From Panonychus citri (taxonomy: Eukaryota > Arthropoda > Arachnida > Trombidiformes > Tetranychidae), in NCBI RefSeq assembly GCF_014898815.1, contig NW_026515497.1:62001-126000 (forward strand): 64,000 bases of DNA, read 5' to 3'. The position numbers and the translations under genes are program-made. Below, piece after piece: positions 27,514 through 38,987 of this stretch. Each line of letters begins with the position of its first letter. Positions within the stretch are counted from its first letter, which is position 1. Under the pieces are notes generated by a model, which did no database searches, was not told the origin of the DNA, and saw only the letters and a list, made by a program, of their open reading frames with translations.

Positions 27514-28336
27514 TCAAAAAGCTTTCGATTACAAGGTCAATAAAACTGAAAGAGCAAAAGTATATTCTTGCGAATTTCAATATCGGCACATCCGAACTGA
27601 GGCAAAATTGACCGTACAAATAATAGAGATGTTAATAACATAAAATCATTCGAAGCTCTTTTTCACGGCTGTAAATTTATATAAATCTTTTATTAATATT
27701 TTAATAATACTTTGAGAGGTCGAAACAATTGAAACAATTTGGATCATAAATTAATGTTGATTGGATTGATTTGAATTTTTTACAATCTAATAGATTCATT
27801 TATCCATCCAGATTGGATCAATTAAACTTCATAATCTGATATCTTTTTTTTGCTGGTTTCAAGAGAAAACAAGGTTTACATTTGTAAATCATCAACAGAA
27901 TGCAAATCAATAACCAGTTGATGAATTGTATTCACCAAGCGAGTAATCACTTGAAACTGAATATAATGGTCCCATTACAAACGAATCAAGGTAACTTGTT
28001 GATTGTGATTTTTTCATCATACTACGGAAATGTTTTGATCGAGATGATGAACCATAACGAGGATAACCAACCAATGTATCTCTGTGATGATGATAATGAT
28101 GGCGACTGTGATAATTGAAATAGTTCTTATCAAATCGAGAAGGTTGAGTTATCTTAGCTCTTAATCCACTATAATAAGGATCATCTAAAATATAATCATG
28201 TAAGAAATTGAAGAAAAAACAATTAATCATAATTAATTTCTGATTATTTCCGAAGACTGAGAAACTAACCATGTTTTGGTTTACATCGAGATTTAGATTT
28301 CATGTTGACCATTCGTTCATCATTTTCATCTTCATC
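27514..28336. repeat. Duplicated host segment B, copy 2 (part of the intact MH2 gene)
   Basis: Copy belonging to the intact gene. Continues beyond 28336 into unique sequence. Confidence 0.95.
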
Positions 28337-31300
28337 ATCATCATTATTAAGATCATCATCGTCATCATAATCAGGTGATGGAAGTTCAATTGATAAAGAT
28401 TTATCTCTTCTTAAGAATCTTGTATCATCCAAATTTAGCGTCATTAATTGTCGAGATCGTGAAGCTGATGATGATCGTCGGAATAATTTTCTATCTCCAA
28501 TCGAAGGTGAAATTGTTTCGGGCTTCACATGGATTTGAATCTCTTCACCAATTGATCGATCAGTTCGATCATCATCAAATCGAATCATTCTCTCTTCAGA
28601 CCCATTTAAATTGAAAGATGAATATGGACCTAAATTTCATTAATAAAGTAAAATCTTCTATTATAATGATACGTGTACAATTTAGACAGTTACTTACGTT
28701 TAATTGGTAAAGGTAATCGTGACTGAAGAATGTCCAAAGCAATTATGTTAACAATTAATATGTAACAAGGTAAATCTAGAATATTGGAAGAATCTTTGAC
28801 GAATGAGAAAACCGAGATACATTGAGTTTCTAATTTACACCGATCAGGATAACCTGTTGAAATTTCTTTCTCCAAATTACTGGTAAATTTTCTCATATCG
28901 AACAATTTGTAAGCCTTATTTTGATCCAACTTCCCGTGAATCGAGATAATTTCATTGCTCACCGCTGACCATGAAGATGATGTAACTTCGGAAGATGAGG
29001 AAGACGAGGATGACAATGAATAAGATGCTGATTTTGATGAGAGATTTGAAGAAGATGCCGATGGAATACAATTTTTAACGTAAACATCGCTTCGGGAGAG
29101 ACGTTTAATCAATATGTTTCCAGCTTCATCAACCTTTAATTTGATTCCCTGAATTAGAGAAGAAAAAATAAATTGATTAATTGCTGGTTGAATAAATTTC
29201 GATTCGATTAGAGTGTTTTTTTATCTTCTCCTTCTTCCTACCACAATTTGCTTGATTATCGCTTACCTGGCCAATCATTTTCTTAATCTGATCAACTTTC
29301 GGATTAGTTGAACCTTCACCAAGACCATTAACTCCGATTCGATAACCATCAAATCCAACATCTGATCCATTAATTGTTATGATTGATGCTCGAGCATAAG
29401 CTTTGGCTATACGACGATTACGCTCCATGACTATTATCTTGGCCCATATTTCATCCTCAATTTGATCCCATTTGTTTAGCACCTCAAGTATATGATCCTA
29501 CGAAAATAAATCAACAATCGACAATTAGTTTTCTCAAAGATTGATTAGCAAAGTTTTTTGTTATTGTATTATCGTTGATCTGCTCAAAAAGTTACACTAA
29601 ATTACTGTGAATTTGATGAACAATAAGAGTCACCATCATTATTGACATCATTCAATTAGCTAATTGTTAATCATGTTAATTGAGCTGACATTTTTGGGAC
29701 AAAATTTAGAGTCAAACCTTTTTTTTATGTTGATGATCATTTGTCACTTTCAAAATTTCAAGACATTGATGAAAGTTAATTGTCAGTCTCGTTTTCTAAT
29801 TGAAAAGTTACAATAATGATTGAGTAACAATTTAAATTGTCTCTTGTGGATAATATGTTTACTTCAATTAAATTAAAGGTGGAAGTGAATACATTAAAAA
29901 AAAGGTAAACAATTAAATTAACAATACATCCAATGTCATTCACTTTCACTTTTACGAAAAATAAATGATCTAAAAGGGAGAAGGTAACAATTTACTGATT
30001 GTAATAAGTAAATGATGATCTCTATCAAGACGATTAACACTCCTACATCATCATAATTAGTTAATTCAATGGCAGAATCAATGACCTTGTATAACAAGTA
30101 ATTAAATTAAATTGTAAATTAATCATCGTCATTGATTGAAAGTTTCAATCAACAATTACAGTACTTGTATTAGTTAATTAATCCATTCATTTCCTCAGTT
30201 TTCAAATTGATAAAAGTTAATTATGACTATTGAATTGGTGAACAGTTAGATTAAAATAGACTGAATTGTTTAGCTATTAAATTCATCACCAATTAAGATA
30301 ACAATTACATGTAAATTTATTGATAAAAATCAGTTGAAAAGTTGATTTAGTTTGAATTGTTGGTAAAACTAATTTGATATCAAAATGATTCCGATACAAA
30401 TCAAATTAGATTAACTTTTAGATTGACTCTAATGTCACAGTTTTATTTAATTAGATTGACCGATCATATTAAATATTGATACACAAGAAATTGCTTTAAT
30501 TGTTTAGTTATATTTTGATAATTAACTTTATAAAGTAGATTAAACCTTTTTTTCAAACAGTTGGGTGATTTTCTGATTAAAAATGAACAATAATTCAGGT
30601 TTAAGGTTAATATATGTTTGTCTAATTTATGAAAACGGTCAGCAACAATTAGATCAGCTTGTTGTCATTAATAAATTATTATTGCTCTAATTGTGATTAG
30701 GTCCAACAATCAATGTTGACCATGTTGATTTTGATTAGAACAAAAGAAAATGATCTAAACGATCACCTGAATCAATCAAATTACCAATAGTTGTAAGTCT
30801 TTGACTAAATTGTAATTGGATTAAGATTAATTTAACTTGAAAAAAAAGAGTTAATTGTAATATGAAAATAAAGAAACAATTAATTGAAAGAGAAAAACTT
30901 CTCCCATCGCAACAATTAAGAGAAATTGAAAGTTTTTCTAATTAAAGTGAGAGTGGAAAAAAATTGATTGGAAAGTTAATTAAATGTCTTACAAGTTAAT
31001 TGTCAGCTGATTGTCAATAGTTTTTATTTGACACTTTTTTTCTGTTGTGATTGAAATTTAATTAAACTATGAAGGCGGAAGCCAATTCGTTGTCAATGAT
31101 TAATTTTTATTGTAATTGTGGGTTGACTTTTTTCCTTTAATTTTGATTAGGTGTATTCATCTTGAACCTACAATTGTGATTCATCATAATTGTCAACCGT
31201 AAACATTGAAATGATTTTTACCTTTATTAGGATTTATTATCATCATTATCATGAAAATCAACAATGATTCATGATTAAGATGAGATATTTGATTATCATC

Positions 31301-31710
31301 AAGCTCAGGAAAAGAAGCAATCAAATTAGCTCAAGGGTGAATTCAAGGTGATCGATAAGTTATCATCTTTAGTTTCGATACACTATCAATTTAGGACTAA
31401 GATAGTTAATGAGATTGATTGAATTGTATTGATAATTATTTTGAATCAATTTCTTTAACTATATTGTTATAAACAGCTGACAATCAGACTGAATTTTAAA
31501 ATTGATTAACCTGAAAACTGTAGAAACAAAATGAGACAATGGTCAAGATTAACTAATGAATATGTTTTCGCTAATTGTTGTAAATAAATCAATACTTACT
31601 CGATATAATTTATCTTTGTGACACCAAACATCAGAATCGTTATTGGTGAAACAAGCATCATAATTAATTTCATCTCTTGAACGGGAAATGATCTTTCGTC
31701 GACTAATCAT
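27907..31710 (-). CDS. MH2 (Smad-like) domain protein, Expansion/Rebuff type
   Basis: Five coding exons on the minus strand join in frame: 31710-31600, 29497-29267, 29148-28698, 28629-28270 and 28184-27907. They give about 476 residues. Intron 1 is 2.1 kb. Residues about 45-265 form an MH2-like fold: DEIWAKIIVMERNRRIAKAYAR, ITINGSDVGFDGYRIGV, KLKVDEAGNILIKRLS..VYVK, YKLFDMRKF and LETQCISVFSFVKD. These correspond strand by strand to Smad MH2 domains, but the DNA-binding MH1 and the SSXS tail are absent. This matches the arthropod Expansion/Rebuff proteins, which organise apical actin and chitin in tracheal tubes in flies. The C-terminal 200 residues are Ser/Asp/His-rich and unordered. The 3' end is duplicated at 25235-25667. 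Confidence 0.7.
29498..31599 (-). other. Intron 1 of the MH2-domain gene
   Basis: 2.1 kb of AT-rich sequence between the GTAAGT donor at 31599 and the AG acceptor at 29498. No ORF, repeat or RNA gene seen. Regulatory elements cannot be excluded. Confidence 0.5.
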
Positions 31711-32707
31711 AATTTAAATTGTCACTAAATAAATAATCGCACAAATCACAAAAATTTCGAGCACAAAGTGAATTAGTTTAAATTATTGTTCCTCGTCGAC
31801 AAATAATATAATAATAGAATAACTTTGAGAAAAAGGATCACCAAGATAATCAAAAGTAATTGATTTCGAGCACGTTTAACATTGTTAATCAGAACAAAAG
31901 ATTAGAACTAAATATTTGATAATCTAATCAAAAACGATGAACGATCTGATTTTATGGGTTGTCTGTTGATGTTGATGTTGTCGTTCACTTTTAGTTAATG
32001 TTTATCGTTACCAAGATGATAAAGAGAGAGAGAGAGAAAAGTCAAAAGAGATTGTGATAAGTTAATTGTACGCCTTAATAAAGAGATTTAAGGAAAGGAA
32101 TGAGGTGTTTACAGGTTAATCATGAAATGAACAATATTCACGATTCTGGTGATGATGATGCTTTTTTAGAGGTGATGATAAAGGTTGATATTAAAGGTGG
32201 GGGTTCAAAGAAGATAGAGAGAGAAAGTCAAAGTCTTCATGATTTTATCATCTTGTCATTAAATGTCCTGGGTGAGGTTATTTTTTTCTCTTCATTCTGA
32301 AATGATCAAATGATTGACTTAAAGTTGAGTTGACTGATTATAACAATTAAAATCGATTCAACTGAACTTTTTGGACTTACGTTTCAATCACTTAAATTGT
32401 CTTTTTTATAAATAAAAATAATATCTAAACTTAATTTATAATCAGATATACATGTATAATTATCTAGCAGTGCTTTATCGAAAAGCTTACTCGTTGCTGA
32501 CTAGAGTTATTGATTAATAAAGCTTTTCTCTATGTAAAGCGATTTAATTGATCTTAAACAATTCACAAAAAATTATTACTTAACGTAACTAAAAAACGAC
32601 ATCACTTATGTGGATACCTAATATTTGCGATAACCGCGAGACAGAATGTTTTAAATCTGATTAATTTTGATTAAATTAATGATTTTGCGAGCACAAAGTC
32701 AAGTATA
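31711..32707. other. Upstream region of the MH2-domain gene
   Basis: Contains the presumed promoter and 5' leader. The plus-strand ORF at 32100-32300 has no recognisable feature and is not called. A short GA-rich run occurs near 32015-32040. Confidence 0.35.
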
Positions 32708-33038
32708 CAGGGCGATTACGCTAAATTAAGAGATTTGTTTTCGGAATAACTTGAGAACGGCGAATCGTTGACAAGATCAGATTGCAGATATGGACTTGGG
32801 AGACCATGGGAATTTGTTTGACATCAAGTTCGAAACTGACCTTTCGGTAGGCCAAAAGTCCGTCCGAGTTTCGCTTTGAGAACAGAAATCATTTTTTTCT
32901 GGCTTTTAAAAGAGCAAAATATTTCGCAAAATTTTACCAGATAATTTTGGCCTAGCGATTCATGGACTTTTGGCCTACCGAAAGGTCAGTTTCGAACTTG
33001 ATGTCAAACAAATCTCTTAATTTAACGTAATCGCCCTG
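32708..33038. mobile_element. Fold-back MITE, TA-flanked (Tc1/mariner-like ends)
   Basis: Ends CAGGGCGATTACG / CGTAATCGCCCTG extend to inverted repeats of about 33 bp with one or two mismatches, flanked by TA on each side (32706-32707, 33039-33040). Inside, a second long inverted pair (about 32812-32870 and 32964-33012, with GACCTTTCGGTAGGCC) lets nearly the whole 331-bp unit fold on itself. No coding capacity, so it would depend on a transposase elsewhere. Confidence 0.85.
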
Positions 33039-33040
33039 TA

Positions 33041-34330
33041 TAAAGAATGATGTTCTCAATAAAATCATTCGAATCGACACGTTCTCTGGACTCTTTTGAG
33101 TGAAGTTCTGTTAAAATTAAATTTGTGAATTATTTAATTTTATTTATTTGATTTTAAATCCCTAATCGTAATTACCATCATCACCGTAATTTATTCGTAG
33201 TTTCATTTACGATTTGTGTTGAGTATCCAACTAAATAAGCAAAATGTAAGTGAATTGATTTCGTTCGTTCTTCCTCTCTCTTTCTCTCTCGATCAATTAG
33301 TTTTTTCTCTAGACTTAGAAAATTCTTTTCATTAATTGAAATCTGTAAACATTCAATGAACGAGCCCAAATCAACTTATTTAACTAGCACCAGAAACTGA
33401 TTATCGGAATTTCAACATAAAAATCTTATGACTAGAATCTTTTTATTAGAAACTCTTCATTCAAATCTAACTATTAAATGCGAAATAACTAGACATTCAA
33501 CCTCTAATAATAATTAGAATCTCATAAAGATAGTTAGAATTTTAATTTTAATCTTAATCTAAATAATGTTTTGTCATCTTTATTGTCAAAGCCAGGTAGC
33601 CTGACTTTACAGACAATTTTACTTCATTCTCTTTTTCCTCTCATGATTTTCTCACAATTTATATTATAAAAGGTTGTTGGTTATAATAGCTTAATTCGCT
33701 TGTTTAAGCTTAATTATTAACAATTGAATCGTTCATTATATTTATTCAAACGTTTTTAACTTTTCAATTTTCTCTCATTTACTTAACATGGGAACTCATT
33801 AGATTGTGGTCATCTTTTTGCGCCCATCGGCTCTCCACTGGTTGTAATGATATTATCTTGTAGAGCTCATAAATTGCAATCGATTCACGTATTAGAATAA
33901 TTGATTGATCATTTACTTCTCTAGCAATTAACTAAAAACCTTAAATTTTCACTAATAATTTAGCACCAAGTAAACTTTTCACACACACGATAATTTTAAT
34001 GAAATCATCATAGTTTAGACATGAATAGGGTACCGTTAGAAAGACAATTGAACGTAGAATCTACCAATATATTAATCGTTAATTTAATTTGATCAGTCTT
34101 TGAGATATGAACCTTAACATTTGGTCGATTCCCAACAATTAAGTTAATCATTTTTTCTGAATTAATTTCATCTCTTTCTTTCTATATTAACTATTATTTT
34201 ATATTATTATTATTATTACCATTATTCTCGATAATTATTGAGATGATCAACCAACTAATGACCATCCCTGTCCATTAGTTGACCGACAAAGGGTAAACCA
34301 AGTTTTACCGTTTTCCTTATTCTTTTCTTT
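33041..34330. other. AT-rich intergenic stretch
   Basis: No gene, RNA or clear repeat seen. The minus-strand frame 33181-33369 is low complexity. Confidence 0.35.
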
Positions 34331-34584
34331 TGTAACAAAATTATTGATTAGTAGTTAGTTGTTTCGTATAGGACGTTATTAACACCTATAGACACCTTCG
34401 TTATATATTGTATTCATTTCATATACATTGTACTGTTTTCCTCAGTCCCACTTCCCTTTCCCTAGTAATAACATTGAAGTTAAGAGTTTATATTGTTATA
34501 AGATTGTGAGAATAATAATAAGTTGATAATAATCAGTATATATTGTTTAACAATTAAGCTGATAAACCCGAAACATTCGTTTCA
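34331..34584 (+). repeat. LTR-like repeat, copy 1
   Basis: Begins TGTAAC and ends TTCA. It shares long near-identical blocks with 37545-37897 (for example TTCATATACATTGTACTG and GTAATAACATTGAAGTTAAG). It lacks about 100 bp present after the first 50 bp of copy 2. Followed by TTGGCAAACCAGGC, where a primer-binding site would be expected. Confidence 0.7.
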
Positions 34585-35179
34585 TTTGGCAAACCAGGCA
34601 AGATGTTCTTGTGATTTGTGTACCAACAAAACAAAATTTTGAAGATTCGGGGATTCGAATTATATTCTTTGCTTAGAATGAATTACAAAGAGTGCAGAGA
34701 GCTGAGGCTACTCTTCGACGAGCTAGTGATAATGTTTATCAAAGCATAAGTAATTAAATCGATGGTCTGGTGCTGGGGATCAATCAAATCGGAGCTACTA
34801 TCGACAAACTAGCTTCTCAATTTAATTAATTAGTTTCATTGATTACTAGCAACTTGGTTAAAACGTAGGAGATGGTACCTAGTGGACTGGTTGTTGTGTC
34901 AACAATCGCCTCCTCCTTATCCAACTCATTGCGCTATTGGTGGCAAGGGAGATGGTTTTTGAAATTACGTGGCCGATGGATCCATGGGAATTTTACATAC
35001 CTTGTTCCAGTTTTAATAATAATATAATTAATTATGTGATAATCAAGTTAATGGAGATCTTACTGCAATTTACTCATTCTAACGTGGATTAATGTTTATA
35101 AAAATTGAAGGCTTATCTTAACACTTCACTAATTAGAATATCATTTTATTAATTATTACATCACTTTTATTTATTTTAA

Positions 35180-36844
35180 TTAGAGGAGATGGGGAAATTC
35201 ATCCCCATCGTCTCCAAGGAGACGAGATGAGAATCAATGATACGAGATTTATGTCCATCTGATTTTCGCTCTCAATTATCTCAACAACTTCATAACGCTA
35301 CTCAACAACCAGGTCAATCAACATCGTCATTCAATTACAAGATCCATGAATTATGTCAACGGATAGATGAGAATATACCAGAGATGATTATGTTGAGCAT
35401 CATTAAGGAAAAGTTGCTTCCACAAATCCAATATGGAATCGCCTTGCAAAATACTAGAGAATAAGGTTGGAACGATTATGAACATTTGATCTGAAGTCCA
35501 TCCATTGTTCTTCGCAGCAATCTCTAAGTGATCGAACCATTCGATAACATTATCATTATTTTCTCTATTAAAATACGGGATATGAATAGGGTAATTCATA
35601 CTAGTAAATTGATCGGATTGTTGTGATGATAACATTTAGGGTTATAGTTATATTCCTTTTATAGTCATTGGATGAAAACCAAAAATTGAAACAATCTAAT
35701 TTTAACTCACCACAGTAACGAACCAATTAGATTAAAATTTCCCATCGGAGGTTACTTGCAGTAGCTTGAATAAAGTGATTCGCATTGCCCAATTGGCCAA
35801 GAAAGAAGAACAGGTCATACCGAAACGAATTGTCACATTAAACTACGATCTTCAATAAGGCTTAATACTATTTCATCCAGTTATCCAACAACAGATAATC
35901 AACCATACGTATTACCCATTAATTACGGTCAAAAATTTGAAAGAGATTACCACGGAATCCAATCACAACCATTTAATTATTACATGGTCGATCCAGCAAT
36001 TCAGATTGAACATTCGCTTCCACGGAGTGGAAGAAACAAAACCCCGGAGACAAGAAATGATGATAATAACGAAAGTAAATCGACTCATCCACGAAAACAA
36101 TCTATCACTCCAAATAGAAAATCAAAGGAGATAAAAATGGTAATCCAAACTTCTGATCCTAGTGATACGGACGATAATGGACATTTCGCTGAAAATAATA
36201 CTATATTTAGTTTTGCGATCATGAATGATGACTCATCAGATGAAAATTTAATCCACAATGATGATCCATCTGATACTGAAAATATAAAACATGACAATTT
36301 TCTCGTCTACTCAATCAACACAAATGCTCAACCTTCAATCGAATCACCACCTGATCGACAAAAAGAATCTGAAAATAAAACACAAAAGCTGGTCAATGAA
36401 TCCAATTTTCTTAAACATCAAATCAGATCGGACAAGAAGCGAGAAGAACGACCAGAAGTGAGGGAAAAACAGCCTCAAAATCGACTAATGAATCAGCAAA
36501 CAATTTACATCATCATGATGCTTATGATACAATTATTTCTTCTCACCGTTTATCAAAAACATGGAACAGATCTAATATGGAAAAACGTTGACCACAATTT
36601 CTTCATTAAAAACAAGCTACCATTTATGCATTGGAAACCCTCGCGAGTTGGACTTGACCAGTGGAATGATCACCATAAGACCGGGGAGATGTTGGCAAAT
36701 GAAATGCTTGGCAACAACTCGTCTCTGGTTAAGAGACGAGTTGTAAACAAAGTTAAAAATAAAGATGAAGATGAAGATGAAAATAAATATACAATGTAAC
36801 AAATAGACTAGTTCAGTTGGGATGAATTTCCCCTTCTCTTCTAA
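35180..36844. mobile_element. TTAA-flanked inverted-repeat element inside the LTR remnant
   Basis: The 32-bp blocks 35174-35205 and 36819-36850 are inverted copies with 2 mismatches. If the TTAA at 35176-35179 and 36845-36848 are target duplications, the element is 35180-36844 with ends TTAGAGGAGATGGGGAAATT. TTAA is the piggyBac-type target, but the ends do not look like typical piggyBac termini. It encloses the gag scraps and an ORF of unknown type. Confidence 0.5.
35984..36799 (+). CDS. ORF of unknown function inside the TIR element (271 aa)
   Basis: A polar, Asp/Ser/Lys-rich protein with one strongly hydrophobic span at about 169-188 (IYIIMMLMIQLFLLTVY), an NNSS glycosylation-type site and a basic/acidic tail made of DED repeats. 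The frame is open upstream to about 35868 without an ATG. A short hairpin (CTCGTCTC...GAGACGAG, 36719-36744) lies in its 3' part. It could be a degenerate envelope-like or host-derived segment. I do not recognise it. Confidence 0.3.
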   Translation: MVDPAIQIEHSLPRSGRNKTPETRNDDNNESKSTHPRKQSITPNRKSKEIKMVIQTSDPSDTDDNGHFAENNTIFSFAIMNDDSSDENLIHNDDPSDTENIKHDNFLVYSINTNAQPSIESPPDRQKESENKTQKLVNESNFLKHQIRSDKKREERPEVREKQPQNRLMNQQTIYIIMMLMIQLFLLTVYQKHGTDLIWKNVDHNFFIKNKLPFMHWKPSRVGLDQWNDHHKTGEMLANEMLGNNSSLVKRRVVNKVKNKDEDEDENKYTM

Positions 36845-37083
36845 TTAAAAAGTAAAAGTTATAAATTAAAGTAATAAAGTGAATTATTATTCAACAAAAA
36901 TTTTTAGAAAATTTGTTATTTGAATAAATTATTTGTAAATTAACATTCTCAATGTTAATGTTACCGTATTATATGTTATTAATTGTTATTAATCTAATTA
37001 TATTAGCTGTTTTTTTGCTTTTTCAACAGTAATCAAAAGAATACTTCTGAGGTGTTAAAACATGGAATGATAACTTCGTTAAG

Positions 37084-37428
37084 GTGGTAGGGATTGCCAT
37101 TGATCAAATATTGACGTTAAAACAAAGATTGAAACGACCTGCTCCTAAATCGGTCAAGGAAAAGATCGAAGGTAAGATCAAAGGTAATCAGTTACTCATG
37201 AAATATGCTTATTTTCGTTGTTCCGGAATCGAGGATGAAATAGATGGTAAATTTGAAGATCGAACGAAAATTTTGGACAAAGCTCGTGTATGCTTATTGG
37301 AATTCTCTGTTTTATTTTATGTTATAAAATTCGATGTACCTGAATATGTTCTTCAGTTTATAATTTCTGAACATAATCAAGTTTATTGTAACTTTGAATA
37401 TGTAGAGGTTAATATAAAGTATGACTAA
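37084..37428 (+). pseudogene. Open frame without ATG, unknown (114 codons)
   Basis: The frame begins at a GTG and contains a basic helical stretch (KQRLKRPAPKSVKEKIEGKIKG) and a hydrophobic middle. It lies just before the second LTR-like repeat. It may be a fragment of the retroelement's interior or of a captured gene. No family recognised. Confidence 0.25.
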
Positions 37429-37544
37429 TATTGTATCGGTGTTTGTATAGCATTCGATGTGCTTGTTTTATGCAAATATTGCGCTTATTGATTTATCGAT
37501 TAATATTACGAAAGAGAAACTTTTCGTCTGGAGGACGGTGGTAA

Positions 37545-37897
37545 TGTAAGCAAATTATTGATTGGTAGTTAGTTGTTTCGTCTAGGACGTTACCATTATG
37601 ATCACCATGAATATAATGGTCATCATTAATTGTCACGATATTGTATCGATTATTCAATTATCAGAATATTCTAGAAGGTGAACATGATGCACTGATCATG
37701 ATCACCTTCGTTATACATTGTATTCATTTCATATACATTGTACTGTTTTCCTCAGTCCCACTTTCCTTTCCCTAGTAATAACATTGAAGTTAAGAGTTTA
37801 TATTAATTGTTATAAGATTGTGATAATAATAAGTTGATAACAATCAGTATATATTGTTTAACAATTAAGGTGATAAACCCGAAAAATTCGTTTCGCA
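37545..37897 (+). repeat. LTR-like repeat, copy 2
   Basis: Starts TGTAAGCAAATTATTG and ends CGCA. Same orientation as copy 1. Includes an extra segment of about 100 bp (about 37595-37700) rich in TGATCA/ATGGTC palindromes that copy 1 lacks. Confidence 0.7.
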
Positions 37898-37898
37898 T

Positions 37899-37982
37899 GA
37901 AATATAACCATGATATTCATGGTCATCATCATGGTAACGTCCTAGACAAAACAACTAACTACTAATCAATAATTTTGTTACA
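37899..37982 (-). repeat. Inverted fragment of the same LTR start
   Basis: The reverse complement begins TGTAACAAAATTATTGATTA, like copy 1, and continues into the CCATGA..ATGG palindrome as in copy 2. So part of a third LTR lies head-to-tail against copy 2. Confidence 0.65.
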
Positions 37983-38124
37983 CTTGCGTGCCCCAAACTG
38001 TCACTCACGTTACTCTCTCTCATCTTATCTTCTCTCTCTCACATACATACACAAACAACACTTTCAACCGCCAAAAATAACCAAACCCAAATATTGACCA
38101 ATTGGGTCATTTGATTCAAATTAT

Positions 38125-38987
38125 TGTAACGACCAATCCACAGTAGTGATGTGCGATTATGGGATTTGCCAATAATCGATTGTGACGCAATAATTTTTAC
38201 CAAAATCGATGATCATCGATATTTTGTCGAAAGAGAAAAAGACAGAGGGAAAAGAAAGAGAAAGAGAAAAGAGGGGAAATTACGATGCGAGGGAAAAGTT
38301 CAGTATAAAAAGAAAGAGAAAAAGAAAGAGGCTAAAAAATCGATGTTTAATTTTAAATCATCGACATCGAAATTTGTGACGATCATCGATGATAATCGAT
38401 GATTTCGATAATCACAAACATCACTAATCCACAGTATTTAAACCGAATCCAAACTAATAAACCTTGTCCTTAGTTGATGACAATTGAAGAGATAACATCT
38501 CTTAGTGTATTTCATTTTCTTTCTTTTAAAATCTAAGTGTTTCCTTCTTAATACAAGAAGAAGAGTTAATTTGATTAACAGTTTTAACTAGATTTGATTG
38601 TATTTTTTCAACTAAAACCAACACTGTACAAGTAAAGTAATTACGCTGCACAATATTTGTTGAACTCTTACTCTCTCTTTTTCTTTTCATTCATTTTTAT
38701 TGGGGGTAAAGGCTCTCATTCAGGGGATGAAAGGATTTATTTGGTTAGAAAGTTGATCGATTCAGTTAGGAAGAGCTTGAGCTAACTACGGAATAACACT
38801 AGTCAGAGTTATGGGTCACGAAGACCGGAGTTAATTATTTCACGAGGTGATAATAATTTGGGTTGGTTAATCATTGATTAACCTCAGAAGTTGCCGAGTA
38901 GCCTATCGCTTATCTACTCGTTCGGGCGCGTTTAAGATTGATATAGATCCTTGAATTTATCTACAGATCATGTACAGGGCGTAACAA
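38125..38987 (+). repeat. Possible solo LTR, interrupted by a MITE
   Basis: Begins TGTAACGACC and ends GGGCGTAACA, an imperfect inverted pair beginning TG and ending CA as in gypsy-type LTRs. No target duplication is visible, so the limits are tentative. Confidence 0.3.
38144..38426. mobile_element. hAT-like MITE with 8-bp target duplication
   Basis: The 8-bp direct repeat ATCCACAG flanks the unit (38136-38143 and 38427-38434). Ends TAGTGATG(TG)GATTAT / ATAATCACAAACATCACTA are inverted. The interior has repeated ATCGAT palindromes (38200-38220, 38385-38402) around a purine-rich core of GAAAGAGA type. 283 bp, non-coding. Confidence 0.85.

Larger units (their letters stand above)
34585..37544. 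mobile_element. Rearranged interior of an LTR retroelement (gag remnants only)
   Basis: Between the two LTR-like repeats there are only gag-like scraps. On the plus strand near 34685 there is LQRAEATLRRASDNV..., and at 35237-35464 a gag capsid-like piece (FRSQLSQQLHNATQQPG, ELCQRIDENIPE). On the minus strand at 35351-35635 there is another gag-like piece (IPYFNRENNDNVIEWFDHLE). The opposite orientations mean an inversion or two insertions. No reverse transcriptase, protease or integrase motif is visible. Confidence 0.55.

Noticed and set aside
38151..38402. 83-codon ORF within the hAT-like MITE
   Set aside because: Low-complexity Lys/Arg/Glu sequence from purine repeats inside a non-coding element.
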